Below, one piece after another: positions 19,501-27,658 of a stretch of 64,000 bases of DNA (position 1 is its first letter; every line of letters begins with the position of its first letter). The DNA lies in contig CP136575.1 of the NCBI GenBank assembly GCA_035196065.1, positions 143,501 to 207,500 on the forward strand, read 5' to 3'. A program made the position numbers and the translations under genes. The notes beneath the pieces are model-generated. The model did not search any database. It had not been told where the DNA came from and saw nothing but the letters and a program-made list of their open reading frames with translations. Origin of the DNA: Sphingobium sp. GTDB taxonomy: Bacteria > Pseudomonadota > Alphaproteobacteria > Sphingomonadales > Sphingomonadaceae.

Positions 19501-20903
19501 ATGGGATCGGCTACAATGCCGCAAGCCAGATCACCTCGCAGACACGATCGAACGACAGCTATGCCTGGAATGGCCATTATAATGTGAACCGAAACTATGC
19601 GGTGAACGGTCTCAACCAGATGACGGCGGCAGGCGCGACGGCGTTGGGCTATGATGGCAGAGGCAATCTGACCACTTCAGGTGCGAACAGCTACACATAC
19701 TCATCGGAGAATCTGTTGAAGACCGGCCCTTCGAGTGCGACGCTGGATTATGATCCGGCGAAGCGTCTGTATCAAACGGTGGGGTCCGGGGTGACGACGC
19801 GGTTCCAATATGACGGGCAGAGCCTGGTTGCCGAATATAACGGTTCGAACACGCTGCTGCGCCGCTATGTGCACGGCCCCGGTGTTGACGAACCGGTTGT
19901 CTGGTATGAAGGCAGCGTGCTGAACGACCGGCGGTGGCTGCACGCCGATGAGCGTGGGACGATCGTGGCGCTGAGCAACGGCAGCGGCACGTCCATCGCC
20001 ATCAATAAATATGACGAATATGGCATTCCGGCCTCGACCAATGTGGGCAGGTTCAGCTATACGGGACAGACTTGGCTGCCGGAGATCGGCATGTATCATT
20101 ACAAGGCACGTATCTACTCACCGACGCTTGGCCGATTGCTGCAGACCGACCCCATCGGCTATGGTGACGGGATGAACCTGTATAATTATGTTGGGTCTGA
20201 CCCGGTCAATGCCGCGGATCCGACCGGCCTTTGTTCCCCTCGGACCGGAACTTTGATCTGCAGGAAGAACCGAGAGGGCGGGGGCGGCAATAGCGGTGGT
20301 TCTGGGGGAGGTGGCGCGACCGCAGGTGGCTCGAGCAGCGGCGCAAGCGCGGGCGGCGCAGCTGGGACTAACGCACTGATCACAGTAACGGCAAGCAGGC
20401 AGCCGAACAGCGCGTCTTTGGTCAGTACAAATCTCAACACCCTATCTCTTGTCGGTGCAATCGGCTCGGCCACCGAGCCTCCCATTGTGGTTACCGCATC
20501 GCGAGCTAGAAATGTTGCCATTAATGCGCCCTATGTCGATCACTATTATTTTGGCGGCGGCGCGCCGCTTGATCTGAGTGATATTGGCCAAGGAACTATA
20601 TTTGAAAAAGATGGCAGTGTAGTTAGAGCACTGAGGACACTGAAGAATAAGTTGATAGCAAAAGCTAATGGAAAAGATGGTATTTTTGAAGATACTTCCC
20701 CGGCAGATCTGACAAATAACATATTTTCCATTGGAAACACGACAATACTAGGAAAAATGTTCTGTCAATCTGGATGCAGTTTCCAATTCAGACTTATTGA
20801 TCGATTTGAAGATGTTTTAGATATATATGATAGTTTTCCAGGAAATCAGGAAGCTGGCGGAACACCATATAATATTACTTATACGTTTTATAGAGAAAAC
20901 TAG
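16536..20903 (+). CDS. RHS/YD-repeat polymorphic toxin, colicin M-like tip?
   Basis: 1,455 residues. A Sec signal peptide (cleavage after TPAFAQ, about 36) is followed by a long YD-repeat region that should build the RHS cocoon, and the core boundary LGRLLQTDPIGYGDGMNLYNY...DPTGL near 1,232. The last 223 residues are unique: a Gly/Ser linker, two VTASR motifs (ITVTASR, IVVTASR), then a domain with YYFGGGAPLDLSDIG, DIYD (1,429-1,432) and GTPYNI. DxYD plus GxPxxI recalls colicin M-type lipid II phosphatases, but the usual following HR is not evident. GGAG precedes the ATG. A lipoprotein gene follows 2 bp later, as expected for a periplasmic target. Confidence 0.88.
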   Translation: MLNSRQGTFCTRDMLRLVMLSSTVIASGLVTPAFAQSGPGSIAPPPVRRVVDDNGVDVIRGTFNVRTPAIAIGNGDTGLSFQSENMGEGYYSLMRAGIVQNGSTYIVTVGGVSDSFTLSGGIFTPTETNGATLTQSSVNLTYTSRNGTVVNLLQNTSGSSYWDAGYARVTSIVAPNGTKTDFTYKVVTYCPGGLESGICPSGNKNALRLQSVTNTNGYQLKFTYQSNTLNDLVVGQSYDEWSKVTNVRTINNAVEYCNPAADSCTFTNSWSSLTYGSNAAGATVTDPLNRVTTYTQAVNGAGIVTSRGVRRPGASSDNVTATFALFGMFYRVSSVTNEGVTFNYNYSDVGSQRTTTVTDPNGGVRTYVGDINTFRLLSYKDELNRTTSYTYDASNRLSRISAPEGNYVEYNYDARGNVTTTTNVAKVGSGFANIVTSAAFPASCTNQKICNQPTSTTDAKGFVTDYTYDATHGGVLTVTAPAATAGGTRPQTRYTYGTRQAYYRNSANSIVASGQNHNLVTQVSACQTGTSCPSTADEVRTTVNWGPQATGTPNNLNPASVGSGSGNGFLTATNAYTFDNVGNLLTIDGPLSGTTDTTRARYDAARQVVGVVGPDPDGAGARKHLAKRLTYNLDGQVTNQELGNVNSQSDADWNAMTVSQNVVTSYNSNARPVKSELKSGATTYAVRQSDYDGLGRVKCTVTRTDSAQWASQTDACTPQTSNVTTGPDRVAKRIYNAASEVTQVQTAVGTADQANEASSTYSNNGKLLTLTDAENNRTTYEYDGFDRTTKIRYPNGAQGSQVSSNADFEQMVYDANSNVTQRRLRDGQLHNFTYDNLNRVTLKDLPGSEPDVSYNYDLMSRVIHISQTGNTLGFAYDALSRNTQQSGPLGNLNYSYDVAGRRLSTQYPGSTALTVNYDYDVTGKITTIRENGATSGVGVLASYAYDNLGRRTSVTRGNGTVTSYTFDPVSRLSALTQDLAGTAHDLTVNGIGYNAASQITSQTRSNDSYAWNGHYNVNRNYAVNGLNQMTAAGATALGYDGRGNLTTSGANSYTYSSENLLKTGPSSATLDYDPAKRLYQTVGSGVTTRFQYDGQSLVAEYNGSNTLLRRYVHGPGVDEPVVWYEGSVLNDRRWLHADERGTIVALSNGSGTSIAINKYDEYGIPASTNVGRFSYTGQTWLPEIGMYHYKARIYSPTLGRLLQTDPIGYGDGMNLYNYVGSDPVNAADPTGLCSPRTGTLICRKNREGGGGNSGGSGGGGATAGGSSSGASAGGAAGTNALITVTASRQPNSASLVSTNLNTLSLVGAIGSATEPPIVVTASRARNVAINAPYVDHYYFGGGAPLDLSDIGQGTIFEKDGSVVRALRTLKNKLIAKANGKDGIFEDTSPADLTNNIFSIGNTTILGKMFCQSGCSFQFRLIDRFEDVLDIYDSFPGNQEAGGTPYNITYTFYREN

Positions 20904-20905
20904 AA

Positions 20906-21292
20906 ATGACCAATGTTTATCAAATCAAACGTTTATCATTTGTAATATTTTGCTTCTTTCTATCTTCATGTAGTAAAGATTATATTAGCAATGACATAAA
21001 AATAGTAAATCTTCATGGAGATAACAAAGCTATTTTAGTCAGAAAAGACGGGAAGAATTTCGATGATTTTTTGGTTCAAGACAATGTGACTTTACATTGT
21101 AAAATTGGCAATAGTGTTTTTGGATTCCGTGAAATACCAGATAACATTAAAAATTCAGAGTCTATATTTCATGATGAAATAGAATATTATAAAAATAATA
21201 CTGGAGCATTTAAAATAAATATCAAGGAAAAAAAAGTTTATTTTGAATCTGAAAAGACTAAAAATGATATTCACGACATATGCGAACGGTGA
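20906..21292 (+). CDS. immunity-like lipoprotein for the first RHS toxin
   Basis: 128 residues with a lipoprotein signal peptide ending LSSC (Cys22), so probably membrane-anchored in the periplasm. The rest is charged and unlike known families (DIKIVNLHGDNKAILVRKDG). Codon use is strikingly A/T-rich against the GC-rich RHS core. It begins 2 bp after the toxin stop, the standard position for an immunity gene. The periplasmic location fits a toxin that acts in the periplasm; assignment is by position and topology only. Confidence 0.7.
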   Translation: MTNVYQIKRLSFVIFCFFLSSCSKDYISNDIKIVNLHGDNKAILVRKDGKNFDDFLVQDNVTLHCKIGNSVFGFREIPDNIKNSESIFHDEIEYYKNNTGAFKINIKEKKVYFESEKTKNDIHDICER

Positions 21293-21718
21293 TATGTTGA
21301 CCTTTGCATTAGGGTAAATTATTTTAGGGAACGTGGCGCTCATGATTCCTTCCAGGCTCTCAGTCTGGTGGTGCGGCGCCATCTGGTTTGTGATACCAAC
21401 AATCAAAACAAGTAAACGCGCCCCATGACAACAAGCGTTAGCTATGGCGGCAAGGGCAATTAAAAACCTCGATCGCGCTGCGAGCGGCGCCACGCAAAGC
21501 GAACACCGCCTAGCTATAGCAAGCTGCTCAGCGGGCGGTTGTGACAGATTCTAGTATTATCAGAAATCAATGTGATTTTCACGAAAATAGAGTGCGTGCC
21601 AGCACCATAAGATCGCCATTTATACTATATTCTTCCGACAATTCATTTAATATTTCTGTATTTTTTTAAATTGTTTATATGAAATAATTGCCTAGAAGTT
21701 ATATCGACAGGAGTCGGA
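21293..21718 (+). other. spacer between RHS locus 1 and fossil virB2
   Basis: 426 bp without a supported gene. The middle is GC-rich and the end strongly A/T-rich. Short open frames exist, but none has a ribosome site or recognisable sequence. An A/T-rich tract also precedes the intact virB2 at 39,283, suggesting that the region upstream of virB2 was copied too. Confidence 0.45.
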
Positions 21719-22048
21719 ATGGGATCTGTACGTCCATCTATACGAACGAGTTTGGCGCTTTGCTTTGTGCCCATCTCCACCAGTACCTTCGCCCAGGATC
21801 TGTAGACCGATCCGCAAGGTTCTGGTGTGATTGTGAACGCGATGCGCTGGATGCAAGGAACCTTGCTGGGAACGGTGGCGACCGTGGTTGCGGTGATCGC
21901 GATTGCCTCGGTCGGTTTGCTGATGCTGACCGGGCGGATCAACTGGCGGCATGGCGGCGTGGTAATATTGGGCTGTTCCATCCTATTTGGTGCTGCGAGC
22001 ATTGTGGCGGGTATCCAGTCTGCGGCGACGCTGTCGGGCGGCGGCTGA
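21719..22048 (+). pseudogene. virB2: fossil virB2 (one nonsense codon)
   Basis: In one frame this reads like the intact VirB2 at 39,453. A signal-peptide-like start after AGGAG ends TFAQDL, then TAG at 21,803-21,805 replaces the serine codon. The frame continues as TDPQGSGVIVNAMRWMQG through two membrane helices to IQSAATLSGGG. Apart from this stop, the frame is uninterrupted. Because only virB2 and the first codons of virB3 are present, it is a relic of a duplication that included the left end of the T4SS operon. Confidence 0.88.
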
Positions 22049-22052
22049 GGCG

Positions 22053-22097
22053 GTGGCGCGACTGGAGCAGGATCGGCTGTTCGTGGCGCTGACGCGC
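22053..22097 (+). pseudogene. virB3: virB3 5' fragment at the duplication junction
   Basis: GTG start and 15 codons matching the intact virB3 start (VARLEQDRLFVALTR). Homology ends inside GCGCGCGCGC, where the integrase-derived repeat takes over. The alternating CG run is shared by both parents and marks the crossover point. Confidence 0.88.
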
Positions 22098-22098
22098 G

Positions 22099-22311
22099 CG
22101 CGCCGGCCTGCACGATGTGCGCATCCATGATTTACGCCACACATTTGCATCAACAGCCGTCGGCGCGGGACAAAGCCTACCAATGATAGGAGCACTTTTG
22201 GGACACACGCAGGTTCAAACGACTGCGAGATATGCCCACCTTGCTTCCGCCCCAGTCAAAGGAGCTGCTGAAATTATTAGCGATCTGTTGGAACGGGCTC
22301 TGACAGATTGA
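22099..22311 (+). pseudogene. int: integrase 3' fragment
   Basis: The last 70 or so codons of the integrase at 14,932, including HDLRH, the GH motif and the ARYAHL tyrosine, without the rest of the gene. A 64-residue open frame from an internal ATG (22,117) exists only because of the duplication and is unlikely to be functional. Confidence 0.92.
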
Positions 22312-22471
22312 TGCAATCTGAGATTCATTTTTCACATGACGTGATTTATGCTTCTGAAAAACTTATGAATATCTGGCCAAATAACATCGATTAAATGATT
22401 TTTTATTTGAATGTTGACGGTTGATTGCGATTGAGATTGTTTCCCTTCCCGGGTGGTAGGGGGATCTCGCT

Positions 22472-22705
22472 ATGACATTTTCAACCTTGGGCAGGCTTGC
22501 ACTCACATTTGGCATGGTTGCCAGCGCGACCGTTGCTGATGCGGCCGAAACAATCACTTATAAATATGACGCCAAGGGACGCCTGATCGAGGTCAAACGA
22601 ACAGGCACAGTCAACAACAACGTCACCACAACATACAGCCATGACAAGGCTGACAATCGCAAGAATCTAACGACCACCGGATCGCCCAACGCACCGCCGC
22701 CCTGA
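22472..22705 (+). CDS. small secreted YD-repeat leader protein, copy 2
   Basis: 77 residues, identical in protein sequence to the leader at 16,250: a signal peptide then one YD-repeat pair. It lies 44 bp before the second large RHS gene, although that RHS protein has a different N-terminus from the first. The leader-plus-RHS pairing is therefore retained even when the RHS partner differs. Confidence 0.8.
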   Translation: MTFSTLGRLALTFGMVASATVADAAETITYKYDAKGRLIEVKRTGTVNNNVTTTYSHDKADNRKNLTTTGSPNAPPP

Positions 22706-22749
22706 CATCTTTTTCGCAGGAAACGGTTCGCAATTGGGGAGGGTTGGTC

Positions 22750-25700
22750 ATGCAGCGGTATCTTGGAATAGTTTTTGGCGCGGCAATTGCATTTTTGTCG
22801 CTCGCTCCGCAGCAGGTTAAGGCACAACAGGCCGCTGTCCTGAACGCGCCATCGTCCGAAAAGATCGCCGTAACCTCCGGCGGGGTCGATATCCGCACCG
22901 GACGCTATGCTTATGAGAAGACCGATGTATCTATTGGTGGCGGTGGCGCGACGGTGTCTGTTGAACGAACCATGCCGACGCCGGTTCTGGGTCACGTCGC
23001 GCCAATGGGCAATTTTTCCCACAATTGGGATATATTCCTGTCGATCAAATCATCGTTGGCCGAGCAGTATAATGCGTTCGACTATCTCGCCAATGTGAGC
23101 TTTGGCGGACGTTCGCAGACCTTTGAAAAACTTTACCTGCAAGACTCCAGCTTTCGCCAGAAATCGCAAAACGACTTCACTAGGCTGGTGGAGACCCCAG
23201 CAGGCGGCGGTAATTCGACTTTTACCTACACAGCGACCGATGGGACCGTGGCAGTGTTTTTGCCAATCTTTGTTCCCAATAGCCCTGGTGGTTATAGCAA
23301 TGCGCAGGTCTCTTATGTGATTGAACCGGACGGGACCCGATACGATTTCGAATATGACAGTTCAGGTCTTCGAAGCGTAACCAGTTCACGCGGCTATGCG
23401 GCATTATTCGAATATGCAGGTGGCAGCCAAGTCACTAAAACCTGCCTCATTAATCTGGGCACAACCGCCAAACCGGCCAACAATATTTGCCCCGCGTCGC
23501 CACCACAGGCTGCGACCTATGGCTATTCGGGTAGCTTCATGACCAGTGCGACTGGACCCGACAACCAAATAGACGTTTTTGCTTACACAAATGTGCAGCC
23601 CGGTGTCAGTTTCCAAATGGCTTTCACCAAGCCGGGGCAATCGACGCCTTGGCTGACGAATAACAACATATATGACTTTACGACTGATGGCCTGACCTAT
23701 CCGATTGTGACGGCGCAGAATTTTGCTGATGGTTCCAGTTTTTCCTATTTTTATGACTATACGCCTCAAACCGATAACGGGAGCGGCGGCTTTGCAGGCT
23801 ACCAGTCGGTTGCTGGGGGGGCCTACATTAACGCCCTTAATCAAACGACCGAGGTTAGATATGATTTTCCCGCAACGCCCAATTCATTCAAACCTCCGCG
23901 CGTCGTTATCGGTGCAAATGGAGAGCCTTCGTTTCCGCCAGTCAACCTGGGCGACATTGTTTATCAGGTAACGCCAGGGCCGGCACGCATTGTCGATGCT
24001 CTTGGGCGGACAACGACGCAAGATTACTGTGATGCTAATGCGATGGCGAATCTGCCATCGAACGAGTTTAACCGCTGCCTCGTTCGGGACCTTCAATTCT
24101 CCATCGATCCCGAAGGCAACAAGGTCCAACTCAAATATGGCGTCAATAACAATGTCACTGAAATTCGGCGCATTGCAAAGGCCGGCTCGGGTCTTGCCGA
24201 TACGGTCGAGACGGCGACATATGACACTACGGCGTGTATCAACTACCAACTGAAAATTTGTGGCAAACCCCTGACGGTCACCGACGCCAAGGGCATCGTC
24301 ACCGATTACACTTGGTCAGCCACCCATGGTGGCATGTTGACTGAAACCCGCGCTGCTCCATCCGCTGGTGCGGACCGCCCGCAGAAACGCTACACTTATA
24401 CCCAGCTTTACGCCTGGTATCGCAACAGCGCAGGAACGGTTATCCAATCACCCTATCCGGTCTGGCTGCTTACGCAGATATCGGAGTGCAAGAGCGGGGT
24501 AGCCCCGGCTTGCGTTGGCACCGCGAATGAAACCCGCACGACCATAGCCTATCAAACGGGCAATGCGACCACGCCAAGCAACCTGCTCCCCATATCGCGC
24601 ACCGTGGCGTCGGGCGATGGGTCGCTATCAGCGGTAACCACATGGACCTATGACACGCTGGGCAACAAGCTGACCGAGGATGGCCCGCTGTCTGGCACAG
24701 CCGATACTACGCGCTGGGTATATGACACCCGCCGCCGTGTAATCGGCATAATCGCGCCAGACCCTGATGGCGCAGGAGCTCTGTTGTTCCGCGCAACGCG
24801 CAACACTTATGATGCTGCAGGGCGGATGACCAAGGTTGAGCAGGGCACGACAACCAACAACAGCGCCACCGCACTTTCCACCTTTGCCCCGATCCAGACG
24901 GTTGAGACCGCATATGACCAGCTCGATCGCAAAATCCGCGAATGGACCTATGGCACCACGGGCGGCACGCAAACGATGACGCAGATGAGCTATGATCTGG
25001 CGGGCCGCCTGGAATGCACAGCGGTGCGGATGAACCCGGCTATCTATACCAGCCTGCCCGCTAGCGCCTGCACTTTGGGCACCGTCGGTGCATCGGGAGA
25101 GCAAGACCGGATTACCAAGCTGACCTATGATGCTGCAGGCCAGTTGATCAAAACCACCCTCGCCTTTGGTACTGCCGATCAGGCCGATGACCAGAGCAAC
25201 ACTTATACGAATAACGGCAAGCTCGCCACGGTCACCGATGGTGAGAACAACACCACCACTTTTGAATATGACGGTCATGACCGTTTGCTGAAGACCCGCT
25301 ATCCCGTGGCAGCGCTGGGTGCGCTGGCCAGCTCGACGACCGATTATGAGCAGCTGACTTACGACAGCAATGACAATGTGACGCAACGCCGCTTGCGCGA
25401 CGGACAGTCGGTCAACTTCACTTATGATGCGCTGAACCGACAGACGGCAAAGGACGTGCCCAATATCGTTGCTGGCGAATATGATACCACCGCGACCTAC
25501 GACAATTTCGACCGCCCTTTGGTGGTGAACGATACGGCTTCGAACAGCGTGGGCCACCTCTATGATGCGCTGGGGCGGATGACGCGTCAGTCGAGCCCCA
25601 ATGGCAATATCGATCTGCAATATGACATTATCGGCCGTCTGACGCGGGTGACTCATCCGGATGCGGTGTTCTTCACTTATGTCTACAACACCAGCGACCT

Positions 25701-27201
25701 GACGACGATCCAGCAGGGGACGGCTAGCAACCTTGTTGCCTACACTTACGACAATCTGGGCCGCCGCACCAATCTGGCACGGGGCGCCAGCGTGAGCAGT
25801 ACGCCAATCGGTTATGATCCGGTGGGGCGTCTGGCAAGCTATACGCAGAACCTGAACGGCACGGCGAACGACCTGACGGTGAGTGGCATCACCTATAACG
25901 CCGCAAGCCAGCTGACGGGGATCACGCGGACCAATGCGACCGATCTTTATGCCTGGACGGGGCATTACAACATCAACCGCGCTTATGGCACCAACGGTCT
26001 CAACCAGCTCACCAGTGCGGGTGCGACCGCGCTGGGCTATGATGGTCGGGGCAATCTGACCAGCTCTGGCAGCAGCGCTTATAGCTACACCTCGGAAAAC
26101 CGGCTTGCGACCGCGCCGGGTGGCGTGACGCTTTATTATGACCCCACAGGCCGCCTCTCCCGGCTGACGCAGGGGGCGAACACAACGAAGTTCGAACACC
26201 TGGGCCCAAGGCTGGTGATCGAGCGCAATGCGGCAGGGACGATCCTGCGGCGCTATGTCCATGGTCCGGGCGACGATGAGCCGGTGGTGTGGTATGAAGG
26301 CGCTGGCACTGCTGCTGCCAATCTGCGCTATCTGCACACCGACGAACGCGGTTCTGTGATCGCGGTCACCAACAGCAGCGGCACGAGCATCGCGACGATC
26401 AAATATGATGAATATGGCATCCCGCAAGCCAATGCCGCGCTGACCTCTGCGGCGGCGGGGCGGTTCCTCTACACCGGCCAGGCCTATATCCCCGAACTGG
26501 GGCTCTATTATTACAAGGCCCGCTTCTACTCCCCCACCCTCGGCCGGTTCATGCAGACTGATCCTATTGGTTACAAGGATGGGGTTAACTGGTATAACTA
26601 TGTCGATAGTGATCCGATTAATCAGCGGGATCCGACTGGCTTATGGACCTGTGCAAAAGGTTCCGAGGCGCAGTGTAAATTTTTCTCGGAAACACTCAAA
26701 AAAGCTAAAGTAACGGCCAAAAATATTAAGAACGCAGCGAAGAGAGCTAGGGTGCTACGAGCCCTTGCTGCGTATGGCACCGAAGGCGTTGCAAATAATG
26801 TCGTAGTGAAATCTGGGTCAGCACGACTTATGTCTGTTGACCTTGTAAAAGGTAAATCCTTGGTAACTGTAAACTCTGCTCTCGTAGGCGGTGCGACGAA
26901 TTGTGGCGGAAAATCATGCGAGTCTGCTGTGGCGCATGAAGGTGCTCATGTTTATGACCATAAAAGAGGTGCGGCCGCTGGAAGTGCGAGCACTCCGCAG
27001 CAAAGATATGATACCGAATACAGAGGCGCTCGTGCCGAACAGGCTATGGACCAAGTTCAAGGGCAATCCGCAGGAAATCGCCCACTCTGGAAGCCGGGCA
27101 TGTCCGAGAACGCTCAAGTTGAGGCCGCACGATACGATGCTTATAATAAAGTTGACCCCGAAGACAGAAGCAAAATTAACGCGGGAAGCCCTGATGACTA
27201 A
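22750..27201 (+). CDS. RHS/YD-repeat polymorphic toxin, zinc-metallopeptidase tip
   Basis: 1,483 residues. The signal peptide (RYLGIVFGAAIAFLSLAP, ending near QQVKAQ) differs from the other RHS proteins. The N-terminal region (GGVDIRTGRYAYEKTDVSIG) is RHS-like, then YD repeats run to [21 protein letters not shown]...DPTGL. The 185-residue tip contains HEGAHVYDH (HExxH at 1,396-1,400) and a downstream E (about 1,423) as possible third zinc ligand, so a gluzincin-type protease toxin is likely. ATG at 22,750 has GGGGAGGG upstream; a TTG six bases earlier is weaker. The stop overlaps the immunity-like gene by 8 bp. Confidence 0.9.
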   Translation: MQRYLGIVFGAAIAFLSLAPQQVKAQQAAVLNAPSSEKIAVTSGGVDIRTGRYAYEKTDVSIGGGGATVSVERTMPTPVLGHVAPMGNFSHNWDIFLSIKSSLAEQYNAFDYLANVSFGGRSQTFEKLYLQDSSFRQKSQNDFTRLVETPAGGGNSTFTYTATDGTVAVFLPIFVPNSPGGYSNAQVSYVIEPDGTRYDFEYDSSGLRSVTSSRGYAALFEYAGGSQVTKTCLINLGTTAKPANNICPASPPQAATYGYSGSFMTSATGPDNQIDVFAYTNVQPGVSFQMAFTKPGQSTPWLTNNNIYDFTTDGLTYPIVTAQNFADGSSFSYFYDYTPQTDNGSGGFAGYQSVAGGAYINALNQTTEVRYDFPATPNSFKPPRVVIGANGEPSFPPVNLGDIVYQVTPGPARIVDALGRTTTQDYCDANAMANLPSNEFNRCLVRDLQFSIDPEGNKVQLKYGVNNNVTEIRRIAKAGSGLADTVETATYDTTACINYQLKICGKPLTVTDAKGIVTDYTWSATHGGMLTETRAAPSAGADRPQKRYTYTQLYAWYRNSAGTVIQSPYPVWLLTQISECKSGVAPACVGTANETRTTIAYQTGNATTPSNLLPISRTVASGDGSLSAVTTWTYDTLGNKLTEDGPLSGTADTTRWVYDTRRRVIGIIAPDPDGAGALLFRATRNTYDAAGRMTKVEQGTTTNNSATALSTFAPIQTVETAYDQLDRKIREWTYGTTGGTQTMTQMSYDLAGRLECTAVRMNPAIYTSLPASACTLGTVGASGEQDRITKLTYDAAGQLIKTTLAFGTADQADDQSNTYTNNGKLATVTDGENNTTTFEYDGHDRLLKTRYPVAALGALASSTTDYEQLTYDSNDNVTQRRLRDGQSVNFTYDALNRQTAKDVPNIVAGEYDTTATYDNFDRPLVVNDTASNSVGHLYDALGRMTRQSSPNGNIDLQYDIIGRLTRVTHPDAVFFTYVYNTSDLTTIQQGTASNLVAYTYDNLGRRTNLARGASVSSTPIGYDPVGRLASYTQNLNGTANDLTVSGITYNAASQLTGITRTNATDLYAWTGHYNINRAYGTNGLNQLTSAGATALGYDGRGNLTSSGSSAYSYTSENRLATAPGGVTLYYDPTGRLSRLTQGANTTKFEHLGPRLVIERNAAGTILRRYVHGPGDDEPVVWYEGAGTAAANLRYLHTDERGSVIAVTNSSGTSIATIKYDEYGIPQANAALTSAAAGRFLYTGQAYIPELGLYYYKARFYSPTLGRFMQTDPIGYKDGVNWYNYVDSDPINQRDPTGLWTCAKGSEAQCKFFSETLKKAKVTAKNIKNAAKRARVLRALAAYGTEGVANNVVVKSGSARLMSVDLVKGKSLVTVNSALVGGATNCGGKSCESAVAHEGAHVYDHKRGAAAGSASTPQQRYDTEYRGARAEQAMDQVQGQSAGNRPLWKPGMSENAQVEAARYDAYNKVDPEDRSKINAGSPDD

Positions 27202-27583
27202 AAGCTTTATTGCCTTAATTATTTCATTTGCAGCGGTTGGCTGCCATGAAAGAGACATCTCATCAATATGCAAATACCAAGGCAAAAAAGCAAATTTCAC
27301 TGCTGCAGCTTATTTATATCAGATTGGGCCCGACTACTTAGCTGCTTTCGATCCGAAATGCCCTGATTTTCAGTTAGAGGTTACGGATGTTAGCTCGAAA
27401 AGCCTTCAAGAGTTGAATATGATTGAGGCGCAAGGGTATTCTGGGAACTCTAAGAGATTTAATGTAAAAGTCACTTATGAAGATGCGAACGGAAAGATCA
27501 TTCAAAAAGTACAGCTTAAGGAAGAGGTTAGAGGGCTAATCGGTGTAAAGTTTGTTGGTGAGGAGCCGCCCCCATTGCGCTGA
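27194..27583 (+). CDS. immunity-like lipoprotein for the second RHS toxin
   Basis: 129 residues with a hydrophobic N-terminus ending AVGC (Cys17), a probable lipobox. The mature part has a pair of cysteines and ends in PPPLR. Its ATG lies inside the 3' end of the toxin gene (8-bp overlap). No family is recognised. Position, size and periplasmic topology suggest an inhibitor of the zinc-peptidase tip. Confidence 0.7.
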   Translation: MTKSFIALIISFAAVGCHERDISSICKYQGKKANFTAAAYLYQIGPDYLAAFDPKCPDFQLEVTDVSSKSLQELNMIEAQGYSGNSKRFNVKVTYEDANGKIIQKVQLKEEVRGLIGVKFVGEEPPPLR

Positions 27584-27658
27584 TCGCTTTTCGAATTACG
27601 GCGTGTTGCAACGCCACCTTCCACCCGCTCCCTATAGCTCTTTGACACCATGAATATC

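Larger units (their letters stand above)
22093..22705 (+). repeat. 613-bp repeat, copy 2
   Basis: Matches 15,871-16,483 with a single mismatch. It carries the integrase C-terminal coding end, the shared non-coding stretch with TTGACG (22,414) and the second leader gene. The near-identity implies a recent event or ongoing gene conversion. Confidence 0.95.

Noticed and set aside
22117..22311. A separate 64-residue integrase-like gene.
   Set aside because: It is only the duplicated 3' end of the integrase, without the catalytic Arg region or a ribosome site.
24628..26427. A 599-codon open frame antisense to the second RHS gene, and similar long antisense frames at 27,502-28,395, 35,820-36,947 and 49,502-50,302.
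   Set aside because: They mirror the YD-repeat codon pattern, lack ribosome sites and resemble no protein family. The sense RHS frames have signal peptides and conserved motifs.
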